A stretch of 47,950 nt of DNA from an uncultured Pelagibacteraceae bacterium (GCA_902551895.1 CACDEU010000004.1:1-47950); one strand, 5' to 3'. Numbered from the stretch's first letter, positions 10,447-21,734 are shown. Made by a program: numbers and translations. Notes: generated by a model not told the origin, from the sequence alone.

Positions 10447-11412
10447 TTATTTAGAAAGATCTTCATCTATTGCCGAAGCTGATTCCCATAATTTTTTAAC
10501 TGCATCTATTGAATGCATAAATTGACTTTTTTCTTTTTCATCTAAATTTATTTCTTCAATCTTCTCCACACCATTCTTTCCAATTATGACCGGAACTCCT
10601 GCAAAAATATTTTTAACACCATACTCTCCATTAAGCTGTACAGCACAAGGAAGTAATTTTTTTTCATCTTTTAAATATGCTTCAGCCATTTGAGCTCCTG
10701 ATGCTGCTGGAGCATAAAATGCTGAGCCTTTTTCTAAATATTTAACAATTTCAGCACCACCGTCTCTGGTTCTTTGATTGATTTCCTCTAATCTTTCTAA
10801 TGATAATTTTCCCTCTTTAACTAAATCCAACAAAGGTTTACCTGAAACTTTTGTAAATCTTGGTAATGGAACCATTGTATCCCCATGGCCGCCCATAACC
10901 ATTGCTTCTATTTCTTTTACTGGAGTTTTAAGTTCAAGTGACAAAAACAATTTGAATCTTGAGCTGTCTAATATTCCTGCCATACCAACGACTTTATTTG
11001 CTGGAAGTCCTGAGTATTTTTGAAACGCCATCACCATAACATCTAATGGATTAGTAATACATATTACAAATGCATTAGGTGAATTTTTTTTTATACCTTC
11101 TGCTACCTGTTTTATAATTTTTAAATTTATTCCTAATAAATCATCTCTACTCATGCCTGGTTTTCTTGGAACTCCTGCAGTTATAATAATTACATCTGAG
11201 TCTTTAATATCTTCGTAATTATCTGTTCCAGATAATTTAACATTAAAACCATCGACCGATGATGATTGGGCTATATCTAATGCTTTCCCTTTAGCAATAC
11301 CACTTGCAACATCAAACATTACCACTTCATCTACTAGTTCTTTTAAGCCAATTAAGTGTGCGAGTGTTCCACCAATTTGTCCAGCACCAATTAATGATAT
11401 TTTTTTTGACAT
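10447..11412 (-). CDS. mdh: Malate dehydrogenase (NAD-dependent, LDH-like type)
   Basis: The enzyme oxidises malate to oxaloacetate with NAD+. The Rossmann motif [11 protein letters not shown] is at residues 9-19. The substrate arginines lie in [15 protein letters not shown] (R83, R89), where VPRKPG marks malate rather than lactate specificity. D149 and R152 occur in ILDSSR, and the catalytic histidine is H176 in GGHGDTMVP. At 321 residues it belongs to the lactate-dehydrogenase-like MDH group usual in alphaproteobacteria. It follows mmsA by four bases. Confidence 0.96.
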   Translation of the reverse strand: MSKKISLIGAGQIGGTLAHLIGLKELVDEVVMFDVASGIAKGKALDIAQSSSVDGFNVKLSGTDNYEDIKDSDVIIITAGVPRKPGMSRDDLLGINLKIIKQVAEGIKKNSPNAFVICITNPLDVMVMAFQKYSGLPANKVVGMAGILDSSRFKLFLSLELKTPVKEIEAMVMGGHGDTMVPLPRFTKVSGKPLLDLVKEGKLSLERLEEINQRTRDGGAEIVKYLEKGSAFYAPAASGAQMAEAYLKDEKKLLPCAVQLNGEYGVKNIFAGVPVIIGKNGVEKIEEINLDEKEKSQFMHSIDAVKKLWESASAIDEDLSK

Positions 11413-11416
11413 ATTA

Positions 11417-12910
11417 TTACTTCATTGTTGGCATAACAAACTCAGGATCTGATCTTAAACCAGAAGGCCATCTCGAAGTTATAGTTTTAAGTTTTGTATA
11501 GAATCTCACACCTTCTGCTCCATGCATATGTTGATCTCCAAATAAAGATCGTTTCCAACCACCAAAACTATGGAATGCCACTGGCACAGGTATAGGTATA
11601 TTTATACCAACCATTCCAATTTTAATATTGCTGGCAAAAGTTCTTCCAACATCTCCATCTCTAGTATAAATACTCGTTCCATTACCAAACTCATGATCAT
11701 TAATTAGCTGAGTAGCTTCATCAAAATCTTTTACCCTAACCACAGAAAGTACAGGACCAAAAATTTCTTCTTTATAAATTCTCATATCTTTTTTAACATG
11801 GTCAAACAAACATCCACCTATATAGTAACCGTTTTCATAGCCTTGTAGTTTTAGATTTCTTCCATCAACTACTAATTTTGCTCCTTCTTTAACCCCTAGG
11901 TCAACGTAACCCTTAACCTTTTCTAAATGCTCTTTTGTAACCAAGGGTCCCATTTCAGATTTTTTATCCATACCTGGTCCAACTTTTAATGCTTCAACTT
12001 TTTTTGATAATTCATTAACTAGATTATCTCCAATATTTCCAACTGCGACTGCAACAGATTGAGCCATACATCTTTCACCAGCAGATCCATAAGCTGCTCC
12101 CATCAGACCATTAACAGCCTGATCTAAATCACAATCAGGCATTACAACACAGTGATTTTTTGCTCCTCCTAAAGCTTGAACTCTTTTTTCATTTTTGGCT
12201 GCATTCTCATAAATATATTTTGCAATTGGAGTTGATCCTACAAAACTTACAGCTTTAATATCTTTGTTAGTTAATATTGCATCAACAACTTCCTTGTCAC
12301 CATTTATGACATTAAATACTCCATCTGGTAGACCAGCTTCTTGAAACAACTGCGCTAATTTAATTGAAATAGAAGGATCTTTTTCTGATGGTTTTAATAT
12401 AAAAGTATTTCCGCAAGCAATGGCCATTGGAAACATCCACATTGGAACCATTGCGGGAAAATTAAATGGTGTTATACCTGCACAAACACCAAGTGGTTGC
12501 CTAATTGACCAACTATCAATATCTGTTCCAACGTTTTCTGTAAATTCTCCTTTTAAAACTTGAGGAATTCCACATGTAAATTCTACTACCTCGAGTCCTC
12601 TTATTAAGGAACCTTTTGCATCTTCATATACCTTACCATGCTCAGAGACTATCATTTTGGTTAATTCATCAGAATTTTTTTCAATTAATTCTTTAAATTT
12701 AAACATAATTCTTGCTCTTTGAATTGGTGGTTTTAATGACCATGTCTCAAAAGCTTTTTTTGCTACATCAACAGCTTGATCTAAATCTGATTTTAAACCT
12801 AATATTACTTCTGACTCTTGTTCTCCAATTGCTGGATTAAATACTTTTCCTCTTCTATCTGATTTTCCTGGAATTATTTTCCCATTTACGAAATGTTGAA
12901 TTAAATTCAT
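11417..12910 (-). CDS. mmsA: Methylmalonate-semialdehyde dehydrogenase (CoA-acylating)
   Basis: MmsA converts methylmalonate semialdehyde to propionyl-CoA, and malonate semialdehyde to acetyl-CoA, with NAD+ and CoA. The sequence shows the aldehyde dehydrogenase fold with the [14 protein letters not shown] segment typical of Mms[11 protein letters not shown], and the catalytic cysteine C281 in GERCMAQS. The start chosen is ATG at 12910 (497 residues); a TTG two codons upstream is possible but has no better ribosome binding site. It sits between sdhB and mdh, an unusual place for this gene. Substrates could come from valine, beta-alanine or acrylate-type routes, which this window does not settle. 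Confidence 0.92.
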   Translation of the reverse strand: MNLIQHFVNGKIIPGKSDRRGKVFNPAIGEQESEVILGLKSDLDQAVDVAKKAFETWSLKPPIQRARIMFKFKELIEKNSDELTKMIVSEHGKVYEDAKGSLIRGLEVVEFTCGIPQVLKGEFTENVGTDIDSWSIRQPLGVCAGITPFNFPAMVPMWMFPMAIACGNTFILKPSEKDPSISIKLAQLFQEAGLPDGVFNVINGDKEVVDAILTNKDIKAVSFVGSTPIAKYIYENAAKNEKRVQALGGAKNHCVVMPDCDLDQAVNGLMGAAYGSAGERCMAQSVAVAVGNIGDNLVNELSKKVEALKVGPGMDKKSEMGPLVTKEHLEKVKGYVDLGVKEGAKLVVDGRNLKLQGYENGYYIGGCLFDHVKKDMRIYKEEIFGPVLSVVRVKDFDEATQLINDHEFGNGTSIYTRDGDVGRTFASNIKIGMVGINIPIPVPVAFHSFGGWKRSLFGDQHMHGAEGVRFYTKLKTITSRWPSGLRSDPEFVMPTMK

Positions 12911-12934
12911 GGCCAAAATTATTTAATTAAGTAA

Positions 12935-13708
12935 TTAACTTGTTGCAAGCATTTTCTTTATAGACGCTATTGCTTTTGCAGGATTTAAGCCTTTTGGGCA
13001 TGCATTAGTACAATTCATAATAGTATGGCATCTATAAAGCTTAAGTTCATCAGCAACTTTCTTTAATCTCTCTTTTCTATCTTCATCTCTGCTATCTATA
13101 ATCCATCTATAAGCTTGCAATAAAACTGCCGGACCTAAATATTTATCTCCATTCCACCAATAACTTGGGCAAGAAGTAGAGCAGCATGCACACATTATAC
13201 ATTCATAAAGACCATCTAATTTCGATCTATCTTCTATAGATTGTAAGTTTTCTTTATTTTCATCTTTTTTTGAAACTTTCAACCATGGCTCAACTGACTC
13301 GTATTGTTTATATAATGTGCTCAAATCTCCAATTAAATCTTTTTGAACTTTTAAATGCGGTAAAGGATAAATATTAATATCACCTTTAATTTCTTTATGA
13401 GGTTTTGTGCACGCTAAACCATTTTTTCCATCCATATTCATTGCACAAGAACCGCAGACACCATGAGCACAAGATCTTCTGTAAGCAATCGATGGATCTA
13501 TTTCATTTTTAATTTTATTTAAAAGATCTAATACTTTTGATGGACAATTATCCATATCAACTTCGTATGTATCTATACGAGGATTTTCACCGCTAGATGG
13601 ATCCCATCTATAAATATTTACATTTCTAATATTTTTTGAACCTGTTTTATCTTTATAAAATTTACCTTTTTGAACTTTAGAATTTTTGGGTAAGTTTATT
13701 TGTACCAT
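12935..13708 (-). CDS. sdhB: Succinate dehydrogenase iron-sulfur subunit
   Basis: SdhB carries the three iron-sulfur clusters that pass electrons from the SdhA flavin to the membrane quinone site. The [2Fe-2S] ligands are C80, C85, C88 and C100 in [12 protein letters not shown] and the following loop. The [4Fe-4S] and [3Fe-4S] ligands are in [16 protein letters not shown] and [17 protein letters not shown]. Length (257) is normal for the alphaproteobacterial form. Its ATG overlaps the sdhA stop by one base (TAATG), suggesting coupled translation. Confidence 0.97.
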   Translation of the reverse strand: MVQINLPKNSKVQKGKFYKDKTGSKNIRNVNIYRWDPSSGENPRIDTYEVDMDNCPSKVLDLLNKIKNEIDPSIAYRRSCAHGVCGSCAMNMDGKNGLACTKPHKEIKGDINIYPLPHLKVQKDLIGDLSTLYKQYESVEPWLKVSKKDENKENLQSIEDRSKLDGLYECIMCACCSTSCPSYWWNGDKYLGPAVLLQAYRWIIDSRDEDRKERLKKVADELKLYRCHTIMNCTNACPKGLNPAKAIASIKKMLATS

Positions 13709-15483
13709 TAGTAAACTCTTTCTTGAGGTGGAAAATATTGTACATCATTTGTTAACGTTGATCTATGTACATCTCTATAAGAAATTTTTGTTTCGCTCCC
13801 TTTACACCAAGATAATGTGTGTTTCATAAAGTTATTATCATCTCTTTTAGGGTGATCTTCTCTTGCATGAGCTCCTCTGCTTTCTTTTCTTTCATATGCA
13901 GAGTCTAGTGTAACTATTGCCTGTCTTATTAAGTTATCAAATTCTAAAGTTTCAACTAAATCAGTATTAAAAACTAAAGATTTATCTTTTACTGATATTG
14001 AATCCATTCCTTCAAATGGTTTTCTTATTTCATCCACTCCTTCTTTTAAAGTTTTTTCAGTTCTAAAAACCGCACACTTTGATTGCATAGTTTTTTGCAT
14101 AGCCAATCTTAGATCAGCAGTTCTATTTGTTCCATTTCCATTTCTCAATTTTTCAAATCTATCTAAACTTTTTTCAGTTTCTGAATCTGAGATTTTCTCA
14201 TGTGGAGTTCCCGGTTTAACTAGTTCTGCAGCCCTTTTTGCAGCAGCTCTTCCAAATACTACTAAATCAATTAATGAATTTGATCCTAGTCTGTTAGCTC
14301 CATGAACTGAAACGCATGCTGCTTCACCAATTGCCATAAGACCAGGTACAATTTTTTCTGAACCGTTTACTGTTAAAACTTCAGCTTTATAATTTGTTGG
14401 AATACCACCCATATTATAATGAACTGTGGGAACAACAGGTATTGGTTCTTTGGTAACATCAACGTCAGCAAATAGTCTTGAAGACTCTGAAATTCCTGGA
14501 AGTCTTTTCTCAATTACTTCTGGATCTAAATGATCCAAATGAAGATGGACATGATCTTTTTCTTTTCCAACTCCTCTTCCTTCATTAATTTCAACCGCTA
14601 TTGATCTACTTACAACATCTCTAGATGCAAGATCTTTAGCTTTTGGAGCATATCTTTCCATAAATCTTTCACCTTTTGAATTCAATAAGTATCCTCCTTC
14701 TCCTCGAACTCCTTCGGATATTAAAGTTCCATGACCATAGATTCCTGTAGGATGAAATTGTACAAATTCCATATCTTGTAAAGGTAAACCAGCTCTTAAA
14801 ACCATAGCATTCCCATCACCTGTGCAAGTATGAGCAGATGTAGATGAATAGTATGTTTTTCCATATCCACCAGTTGCTATAATTGTTATATGAGATCTAA
14901 ATCTATGAATAGTTCCATCATTTAAATTCCAAGCTATTAAACCTTTGCACTCTCCATCTTTCATTAATAAATCTAAAGCAAAGTATTCAATAAAAAATTC
15001 TGTATTATGTTTTAATGCTTGGCCATACATGGTGTGTAAAATAGCATGACCAGTTCTATCTGCTGCTGCACAAGTCCTTTGAACAGTTTCATTTCCATAA
15101 TTTTTGGTCATTCCACCAAAAGGTCTTTGGTATATTTTTCCGTCCTCTGTACGGCTAAATGGAACTCCATACCTTTCTAATTCTAAGACTGCTCGTGGAG
15201 CTTCTTTGCATAAATACTCAATGCTATCTTGGTCACCCAACCAATCAGATCCTTTGACAGTATCATACATATGCCATCTCCAGTCATCTTCTCCCATATT
15301 TCCAAGAGCAGCCGAAATACCTCCTTGTGCTGCTGAAGTGTGGCTTCTAGTAGGAAAAACTTTTGATATACAGGCTGTTTTTAATCCAGCCTCACTAAGG
15401 CCAACTGCAGCTCTCAAGCCTGCACCTCCGGCTCCAAGGACAACTACATCATATTCGTGTTCTATAATTTTATATGAACTCAT
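13708..15483 (-). CDS. sdhA: Succinate dehydrogenase flavoprotein subunit
   Basis: SdhA oxidises succinate to fumarate on covalently bound FAD. The FAD-binding [10 protein letters not shown] is near residues 17-26. The flavin-linking histidine is H48 in [12 protein letters not shown], and the substrate region includes the conserved QFHPTGIYG and [11 protein letters not shown]. The C-terminus holds [18 protein letters not shown]. Length (591) matches the family. It overlaps sdhD by four bases (ATGA) and sdhB by one. Confidence 0.98.
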   Translation of the reverse strand: MSSYKIIEHEYDVVVLGAGGAGLRAAVGLSEAGLKTACISKVFPTRSHTSAAQGGISAALGNMGEDDWRWHMYDTVKGSDWLGDQDSIEYLCKEAPRAVLELERYGVPFSRTEDGKIYQRPFGGMTKNYGNETVQRTCAAADRTGHAILHTMYGQALKHNTEFFIEYFALDLLMKDGECKGLIAWNLNDGTIHRFRSHITIIATGGYGKTYYSSTSAHTCTGDGNAMVLRAGLPLQDMEFVQFHPTGIYGHGTLISEGVRGEGGYLLNSKGERFMERYAPKAKDLASRDVVSRSIAVEINEGRGVGKEKDHVHLHLDHLDPEVIEKRLPGISESSRLFADVDVTKEPIPVVPTVHYNMGGIPTNYKAEVLTVNGSEKIVPGLMAIGEAACVSVHGANRLGSNSLIDLVVFGRAAAKRAAELVKPGTPHEKISDSETEKSLDRFEKLRNGNGTNRTADLRLAMQKTMQSKCAVFRTEKTLKEGVDEIRKPFEGMDSISVKDKSLVFNTDLVETLEFDNLIRQAIVTLDSAYERKESRGAHAREDHPKRDDNNFMKHTLSWCKGSETKISYRDVHRSTLTNDVQYFPPQERVY

Positions 15484-15809
15484 AAACCTAATCTAAATAA
15501 TATAAATAATGTTGATATAGGAATTACTATAGCAGACAAATATAGTAATTTATTTGCGACATTTTTTAATTTTTCATTCTCAATATAGTCCTCAAAAACC
15601 TCACTAATACTTAGTGCAGAATAAAAATAAGCAAAAATGATAAATAATGAGAAAATAAATTTTGTTGGCTGGCTGGTAAAAAATAATAATACTTCATCAT
15701 AGGACTTGTCATAAAAAGAAACTAGATTAAATAAAAACCATAACATTAAAGGAACTAATACAACCGAACTTACCTTTAAAAAAATCCATTTTTTTGTAGC
15801 ACTAATCAT
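15480..15809 (-). CDS. sdhD: Succinate dehydrogenase membrane anchor subunit D
   Basis: This 109-residue protein has three membrane segments (about 11-30, 50-70 and 85-107) and lies between sdhC and sdhA with four-base overlaps at both ends, so it is the second membrane anchor. The quinone-site pair D74-Y75 of the family is present in FEDYIENE. The residue 12 positions before the tyrosine, histidine in the Escherichia coli protein (H71, axial haem b ligand), is Y63 here. The haem therefore probably has a different second ligand or is absent. The assignment is by position, size and topology; overall similarity to known SdhD is weak. Confidence 0.88.
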   Translation of the reverse strand: MISATKKWIFLKVSSVVLVPLMLWFLFNLVSFYDKSYDEVLLFFTSQPTKFIFSLFIIFAYFYSALSISEVFEDYIENEKLKNVANKLLYLSAIVIPISTLFILFRLGL

Positions 15810-16186
15810 AAAATTATATTTTTTCCTAAAATTAAAATTGTTAAAACAACTGATCCAAATATAGCTATTAAACCTGTTATATTTGAAGTTTTTAGTTCAA
15901 AACCATATCCTAAATCCCAAAATAAATGTCTAATTTCACATAAAACTTGAAAAGAAAAAGACCAAACTGTTCCAACAATAAAAAATTTACCTAAATATGT
16001 TTCAAAGAATTTTTGAATTAAATCATAATTTGTATTACCTAAAAGCAATAATGCCGTCCAAAAACAAATTAAGGTTATAAGAATTATATTTATAATTCCA
16101 GTTATTCTGTGAGAAATAGAAACTAAAGATGATATATGCCAATTGTAAATTTGGATATGTGGCGATAAAGGATTATCATTTTTCAT
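15806..16186 (-). CDS. sdhC: Succinate dehydrogenase cytochrome b556 subunit C
   Basis: SdhC is one of two membrane anchors that hold the quinone site and haem b. The 126 residues contain the family signature SLVSISHRITGI (20-31), where S24 and R28 correspond to quinone-site residues, three membrane segments, and H87 in EIRHLFWDLGYG, which matches the axial haem histidine (H84 of Escherichia coli). It opens the sdhCDAB block and overlaps the asd stop by one base (TAATG). Confidence 0.94.
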   Translation of the reverse strand: MKNDNPLSPHIQIYNWHISSLVSISHRITGIINIILITLICFWTALLLLGNTNYDLIQKFFETYLGKFFIVGTVWSFSFQVLCEIRHLFWDLGYGFELKTSNITGLIAIFGSVVLTILILGKNIIL

Positions 16187-17181
16187 TATTTATTTTTAAT
16201 ATATGCTTCAGCTATTTCAACTGCATTTAATGCTGCACCTCTCAATAAATTATCAGATACACACCAAAGATTAACAGCTTTATTATTGCTATTATCTTTT
16301 CTTATTCTTGAAATGAAAGTTTCATTTTTTCCTTCTGCTTCTAATGGTGTTATATATCCTCCATCTTTTCTTTCATCAATAACCGCACAACCTTCTGCAT
16401 TGTTTAAAGCATTACGAATTTTTTCAATAGTAAATTCATTTTCAAATTCTATATTAATTGACTCTGCATGAGAAACTAGCACTGGAATTCTTACGCACGT
16501 AGCAGTTATTTCTATATTTTTATCTAAAATCTTTTTTGTTTCATTTACCATTTTTAATTCTTCTTTTGTATAACCTTCGTCTGCAAATGTATCAATATGT
16601 GGAATTGCATTAAATGCTATTTGCTTAGTAAAATTTTTTGAAACAATTTTTTTATTTTCTAACGAAAATTTAGTTTGCTCAAGTAATTCATCCATTGGAG
16701 CTTTTCCTGCACCAGATGTAGACTGGTATGTAGAAATTATTACTCTTTTAATTTTAAATAAATCATGCAATGGTTTCAAAATTATAACAAGTTGAGCTGT
16801 CGAACAATTTGGATTTGCAATTATATTTTTTTTCATATTTTTTATATCATTTGAATTAACCTGGGGAACTATTAAAGGAACATCAGGATCCATTCTAAAA
16901 AAACTCGAGTTATCAATAACAATAGATTCTTGTGCGGCAGTAGGAACATATTGTTCAGAGATTTTTCCTCCTGCTGAAAAAAAAGTAATATTAGCTTTTG
17001 AAAAATCGAAATTTTCTAGATTTTTAACTTCAATTTCATTGCCTTTAAATTTTAATTTTGATCCTGCACTTTTAGAAGATGCTACAAAGTACAGATTATC
17101 TATTGGAAAGTTCTTTTTTTCTAGAACCTCTAATATTTTTCTTCCAACATTTCCTGTTGCACCAACAATTGCTATATTCAT
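16186..17181 (-). CDS. asd: Aspartate-semialdehyde dehydrogenase
   Basis: Asd reduces aspartyl phosphate to aspartate semialdehyde with NADPH, the branch point to lysine/diaminopimelate, threonine and methionine. The N-terminal GATGNVGRKILEVL binds NADP. The catalytic cysteine is C126 in ANPNCSTAQ. STSGAGKAPMDEL and SHAESINIE follow, the latter contributing the substrate region. Length (331) is typical. It lies between dmdA (15 bases upstream) and sdhC (one-base overlap), so it is embedded in an otherwise catabolic stretch. Its product pathway also uses dapF, found at 28025. Confidence 0.95.
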   Translation of the reverse strand: MNIAIVGATGNVGRKILEVLEKKNFPIDNLYFVASSKSAGSKLKFKGNEIEVKNLENFDFSKANITFFSAGGKISEQYVPTAAQESIVIDNSSFFRMDPDVPLIVPQVNSNDIKNMKKNIIANPNCSTAQLVIILKPLHDLFKIKRVIISTYQSTSGAGKAPMDELLEQTKFSLENKKIVSKNFTKQIAFNAIPHIDTFADEGYTKEELKMVNETKKILDKNIEITATCVRIPVLVSHAESINIEFENEFTIEKIRNALNNAEGCAVIDERKDGGYITPLEAEGKNETFISRIRKDNSNNKAVNLWCVSDNLLRGAALNAVEIAEAYIKNK

Positions 17182-17196
17182 GATGATTTAGTTATA

Positions 17197-18306
17197 CTAA
17201 ATGAAAGGTAAATCGCAAACTTTTCCCTCAAAAGTACTACCATTTATTGATATTTTAAATGCCTGAGAAACTTCGTAGTAGGGCTTATCTATCATTGCAA
17301 TTCCTATTACTTTTTTAAAATGTGGAGAGTATACACCGGACCTAAGTTCTCCTATTTTTGAAGCTTTGTCATCAAAAAGATCTATAGATTTTGATACATT
17401 TATTTCTTTTGTATCAATTATTACACCCATCAGCTTTTTACTAATGCCTGTTTGTTTAGCTTCTTTTAATTTTTCTTTTCCAAGAAAATTAACTTCGGTA
17501 TCTAAATTTACATATTTATCTAAGCCACACTCAAGTGGGTTATCGTTATTATCCATGTCGTTACCATACGATAGTAAAGCACTTTCAATTCTCTCAATTA
17601 AATTTGGACATCCTGGTTTGACATTAAATTCTTTTCCAACTTCAAATAATTTATCATATAAATCTAGACCAGATTTTGTATGTTCAACATAAATCTCGTA
17701 GCCACCTTGTTTTGACCAGCCTGATCTTGCAATCAAATGTTTTGATCCAGAAAATTCAAAATAATCAAAGCCAAAGAATTTCATTTCAGTAATTTTTTTT
17801 CCAAATATTTTTTCCATAAGCTTAAATGATTTTGGTCCTTGTACTGCTAAAATATCAACATTTGGTTCAAATATTTTAACATCAAATTTATTTCCAATTG
17901 CTAGTCCTTTTGCAAATAAAATTACATCCGAATCCGCAATTGAAATCCACCATCTTTCTTCACCAAGTTTTAGAATTACTGGATCATTTATCAAACCTGC
18001 ATTATCATCTATAATTGGACAATAATAGCATCTTCCTATTTTAGATTTTGATAGATCTCTGCAAGTCATTAATTGTACTAACTTTCCTGAATCTTTCCCA
18101 GAAATTTCGACTTGTCTTTCTCCAGCGACATCCCAGACTTGTACATTTTCTTTTAGATGATGATAGGAGTCTTCTAAAGATCCAAATGCTGCTGGCAAAA
18201 GCATATGATTATAAGATGTATAAGCAGTCACACCTTGCTTTTCAATTCTTGAAGTGTAAGGCGTGCTTCTGAGTCTTCTAGATCTTGCTATAGAATAATT
18301 TTTCAT
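17197..18306 (-). CDS. dmdA: Dimethylsulfoniopropionate (DMSP) demethylase
   Basis: DmdA moves a methyl group from DMSP to tetrahydrofolate, giving methylmercaptopropionate and 5-methyl-THF. The 369 residues match the Pelagibacter enzyme closely by memory: the N-terminal [69 protein letters not shown] and the C-terminal VCDLPFI. It has the aminomethyltransferase (GcvT) fold but differs from true GcvT, which usually sits beside gcvH and gcvP, both absent here. It lies 14 bases after dmdB and 15 before asd, in a row with the two enzymes that process its product. Confidence 0.95.
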   Translation of the reverse strand: MKNYSIARSRRLRSTPYTSRIEKQGVTAYTSYNHMLLPAAFGSLEDSYHHLKENVQVWDVAGERQVEISGKDSGKLVQLMTCRDLSKSKIGRCYYCPIIDDNAGLINDPVILKLGEERWWISIADSDVILFAKGLAIGNKFDVKIFEPNVDILAVQGPKSFKLMEKIFGKKITEMKFFGFDYFEFSGSKHLIARSGWSKQGGYEIYVEHTKSGLDLYDKLFEVGKEFNVKPGCPNLIERIESALLSYGNDMDNNDNPLECGLDKYVNLDTEVNFLGKEKLKEAKQTGISKKLMGVIIDTKEINVSKSIDLFDDKASKIGELRSGVYSPHFKKVIGIAMIDKPYYEVSQAFKISINGSTFEGKVCDLPFI

Positions 18307-18320
18307 ATTTTTAATATTTA

Positions 18321-19943
18321 TTATTCTTTAGCCTTTTTTCTTAGTTCAAATTTCTGAATTTTACCTGTTGATGTTTTTGGAAGTTCACAAAACTCAATGT
18401 TTTTAGGGACTTTAAATCCTGCTAAAGTTTCCTTGCAAAAACTTATTAGCTCTTCTTCAGTAACATTTTTATCTTTAACTTTTTCAATAAATGCACAAGG
18501 AACTTCTCCCCATTTTTCATCTGGTTTTGCAACAACTGCGGCAATTGAGACACCCGGATGTTTAGCTAAAGTATTTTCAATTTCGATTGAAGAAATATTT
18601 TCACCACCAGATATTATTATATCTTTTGATCTATCTTTTATTTTAATGTAACCATCTGGATTAGTAACTGCCAAGTCACCGGAATGAAACCAACCATTAG
18701 ACATTGCTTTATCTGTCGCTTCTTTGTCTTTAAAATAGCCCTTCATTACAATATTGCCCCTTATCATGATTTCTCCGATTGTTTTTCCATCCATTGGAAC
18801 AGGTTTCATTGTCTCGGGATCCATAACCATGGCATCTTCCGTATTTGGATACCTTACTCCTTGTCGGGCTTTTATTTCATTTTTTTTATCTTCATCAAAA
18901 GAATTCCATTCATCATTCCAAGCACACTGTAGAATATGCCCATAGGTTTCTGTAAGTCCATAAACATGCATTACTTCAAAACCTAAAGCTTCCATTTTTT
19001 TGAATATTACACTTGGTGGAGGGGCGCCTGCTGTTAAAACATGAACTTTATGATTTAATTTTTTTCTATCAGACTCGGCAGCTCCTGTTATCATATTTAA
19101 AACAATTGGTGCTCCACCAAAATGGGTAATTTCATGTTTTTCTATTAATTCGAATATTTTTTTTATATCTATAGCTCTTAAGCATATTGTTTTTCCATTC
19201 AACATTGGGATTGTCCATGGATAACACCAACCATTACAATGAAACATCGGTACAACTGTTAAAAAATTTAATCTATTTGGCATATTCCATGCAACAGCAC
19301 TACCAGTTGACATTAAATATGAACCTCTATGATGATAAACAACTCCTTTAGGATTTCCGGTTGTTCCAGATGTATAACTTAGTGAGATTGCTTGCCATTC
19401 ATCTTTTGGCCTTTTCCAAATGTAATTATCATCTCCTGAATTTAAAAAATCTTCATACTCCTTGTCTCCAATTTTTTTTAATAAAGATTGGTCTGCAAAA
19501 TTATCTTGAATATCTATAATTATTGGTTTTGATTTAATTTGACTTAATGCTTTATCAATAACTAAGTGAAGCTGTCTATCAACAATTAATACTTTTGCTT
19601 CGCTATGTTCTAAAATATATGCAACAGTTTTTGCATCTACTCTACTATTAATCGTATTTAGAACTGCTCCTGTCATTGGAACTGAATAATGAGCTTCAAA
19701 AATTTCAGGAGTATTAAATGCCATTACAGATACTGTATCACCTTCACCAATACCAATTTTTTCTAAAGCGCTAGCAAACTTTGTACATCTTTTGTATACT
19801 TCAGTCCAAGTGTAACTTCTACTTTCATATACCAAAGCTTCATAGTTTGGATAAATATCTTTTGCTCTTTCTAAAAAACTTAATGGTGTTAGTGGAACAA
19901 AATTTGCATTATTTTTATTAAGATTTGTTTCGTAATGATTCAT
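18321..19943 (-). CDS. dmdB: 3-Methylmercaptopropionyl-CoA ligase (acyl-CoA synthetase)
   Basis: This AMP-forming ligase should activate methylmercaptopropionate, the DmdA product, with CoA. Adenylate-forming motifs are [11 protein letters not shown] (190-200), YGLTET (328-333) and GWFHSGD (417-423), with the catalytic lysine K528 in TSTGKIQK. The 540-residue length equals that of characterised DmdB proteins. Position between dmdC and dmdA (1 and 14 bases) is the main reason for the specific call; by sequence alone it is a medium-chain fatty acyl-CoA ligase. I infer it can also act on other short or medium acids. Confidence 0.87.
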   Translation of the reverse strand: MNHYETNLNKNNANFVPLTPLSFLERAKDIYPNYEALVYESRSYTWTEVYKRCTKFASALEKIGIGEGDTVSVMAFNTPEIFEAHYSVPMTGAVLNTINSRVDAKTVAYILEHSEAKVLIVDRQLHLVIDKALSQIKSKPIIIDIQDNFADQSLLKKIGDKEYEDFLNSGDDNYIWKRPKDEWQAISLSYTSGTTGNPKGVVYHHRGSYLMSTGSAVAWNMPNRLNFLTVVPMFHCNGWCYPWTIPMLNGKTICLRAIDIKKIFELIEKHEITHFGGAPIVLNMITGAAESDRKKLNHKVHVLTAGAPPPSVIFKKMEALGFEVMHVYGLTETYGHILQCAWNDEWNSFDEDKKNEIKARQGVRYPNTEDAMVMDPETMKPVPMDGKTIGEIMIRGNIVMKGYFKDKEATDKAMSNGWFHSGDLAVTNPDGYIKIKDRSKDIIISGGENISSIEIENTLAKHPGVSIAAVVAKPDEKWGEVPCAFIEKVKDKNVTEEELISFCKETLAGFKVPKNIEFCELPKTSTGKIQKFELRKKAKE

Positions 19944-19944
19944 A

Positions 19945-21708
19945 TTATTTAAAATTAAAATTCATTATGTATTCACTTCCTGTAGCGGCAGTTTTAAAAT
20001 GATTTTCCATTCTTGGCAATACTCTTTTAAAATAAAATTTCGCAGTTTGAATTTTGTCTTCATAAAATCCTTTATTACTATCATAATCTCTAAAGCTAAC
20101 CTCTAAAACTTTTATCCATGCATGCGCTATAGAAACAAATCCCAATGCTTTCAAATAATCATTACATGCGGCACTGGCATCATCTTTGGAGTTTTGTAAT
20201 TTTTCTTTGATCCATAATGTAAAATTATTTAGTATTTCTATATGAAGGTTTAAATCTTTAAGAAAAGGTTTAATTTTTTCGTCTTCAATATTGCAGTCAT
20301 TTTGAATCATATTCAAATATTTATCAATTATATCGCCATTTTTATTAACTAATTTTCTAAATACCAAATCTGCAGCCTGAACAGAATTTGTTCCTTCATA
20401 AATTGGTGTGATTCTATTGTCTCTATATAATTGTTCAATACCTTGATCTTTTGTATAACCATAACCTCCATAAACTTGCATTGCATCACTTGTTATTTCC
20501 ATTCCTAAATCTGTAAACATTGTTTTAACCACAGGTGTCATTAAAGAAACAAAATCAGATGCCTCTTGTCTGACTTTTTCATCATTATGATTAAGGCTAA
20601 CTTCTGTTTGTTGTGACAGCCAAAAACAAAGTGCTCTTTCTCCTTCGATTATAGATTTCATATTTAGTAAAGTTTTTCTAATGTCAGCATGATCAATTAT
20701 ATAATCAGCACCATTAGTAGACTTACTATTATTTGTTTTTCCTTGTTTTCTTTCTTTGGCATAACTTACTGAATTTTGATAAGCAATTTCAGAAATACCT
20801 AGTCCTTGAATTCCAACAACAATCCTTTCTAAATTCATCATTGTAAACATAGCATTAAGTCCTTTATTTTTTGGTCCAATCATATAACCAACTGCATCAT
20901 CAAAGTTTAATACACATGTAGCAGAGCCCTTAATTCCCATTTTGCTTTCTATTGATCCTGTAGAAATTCCATTTCTTGATCCTATTGATCCATCATCGTT
21001 GACTTTAAACTTTGGAACTAAAAATAAACTTATTCCTTTGGTGCCTTTTGGAGAATCAGTTGCTCTTGCTATAACTAAATGAATAATATTTTCTGTTAAG
21101 TCATGATCTCCTGAAGTAATAAATATTTTTTGCCCATTTAACTTAAAAGTTCCATCAGGTTGTTCTTCTGCTTTTGTTTTTAATAATCCCAAATCTGTTC
21201 CACAAACTGGTTCGGTTAAACACATTGTTCCACTCCATTTTCCTTCAACCATTTTTGGCAAATATTTATTTTTTATTTCTTCAGTTGCGTGATGATGTAT
21301 ACAATTGTATGCACCAATGCTTAATTCACTATATAATTTAAATGATAAGCTTGCAGATGAAAGCATTTCATCAAAAAAAGCACTTACAGTTTTTGGCATT
21401 CCTTGTCCTCCATATTTAGGATCACATGAGAGTGACGTCCACCCATCTTCAATAAATTTAGTATATGCCTGTTTATATCCAGGTGGAGTTCTTACAACTC
21501 CATTTTCTAAAATAGTTGGATTTTCATCTCCAGACTTGGCAAGTGGTAAGATTATATTTTGATTAATTTTTGCTGCTTCATCTAATATATTTTTTACTAG
21601 TTCAGAATTAACTTCTTTATATTTTTCAATTTCATTATACTTTTTATTATTTCTTAACTTTTCGAAAAGAAACATCATATCTTCTATTGGAGCATTATAA
21701 ATTGGCAT
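19945..21708 (-). CDS. dmdC: 3-Methylmercaptopropionyl-CoA dehydrogenase
   Basis: DmdC oxidises methylmercaptopropionyl-CoA to methylthioacryloyl-CoA on FAD. It is a long-form acyl-CoA dehydrogenase (587 residues): N-terminal helical domain, FAD-contact MCLTEPVCGTDL (162-173), ITSGDHDL (197-204), catalytic glutamate E438 in IYEGTNSVQ, and an extra C-terminal helical domain of about 130 residues. The long form and the dmdB-dmdA neighbours support DmdC over a general FadE. No dmdD-like hydratase is next to it; the last step must be encoded elsewhere. Confidence 0.87.
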   Translation of the reverse strand: MPIYNAPIEDMMFLFEKLRNNKKYNEIEKYKEVNSELVKNILDEAAKINQNIILPLAKSGDENPTILENGVVRTPPGYKQAYTKFIEDGWTSLSCDPKYGGQGMPKTVSAFFDEMLSSASLSFKLYSELSIGAYNCIHHHATEEIKNKYLPKMVEGKWSGTMCLTEPVCGTDLGLLKTKAEEQPDGTFKLNGQKIFITSGDHDLTENIIHLVIARATDSPKGTKGISLFLVPKFKVNDDGSIGSRNGISTGSIESKMGIKGSATCVLNFDDAVGYMIGPKNKGLNAMFTMMNLERIVVGIQGLGISEIAYQNSVSYAKERKQGKTNNSKSTNGADYIIDHADIRKTLLNMKSIIEGERALCFWLSQQTEVSLNHNDEKVRQEASDFVSLMTPVVKTMFTDLGMEITSDAMQVYGGYGYTKDQGIEQLYRDNRITPIYEGTNSVQAADLVFRKLVNKNGDIIDKYLNMIQNDCNIEDEKIKPFLKDLNLHIEILNNFTLWIKEKLQNSKDDASAACNDYLKALGFVSIAHAWIKVLEVSFRDYDSNKGFYEDKIQTAKFYFKRVLPRMENHFKTAATGSEYIMNFNFK

Positions 21709-21734
21709 TATATAAGTTTAGAATAATTGGTTAG

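Noticed and set aside
12911-12916. TTG start two codons upstream of mmsA
   Set aside because: The ATG at 12910 is a stronger start codon and the upstream TTG has no better ribosome binding site.
17197-18306. GcvT (glycine cleavage T protein) for the dmdA gene
   Set aside because: The sequence follows the Pelagibacter DMSP demethylase rather than GcvT, and no gcvH or gcvP neighbours are present, while dmdB and dmdC are.
18048-18945. Plus-strand open frames opposite dmdA and dmdB
   Set aside because: Antisense shadows of conserved enzymes, without supporting signals.
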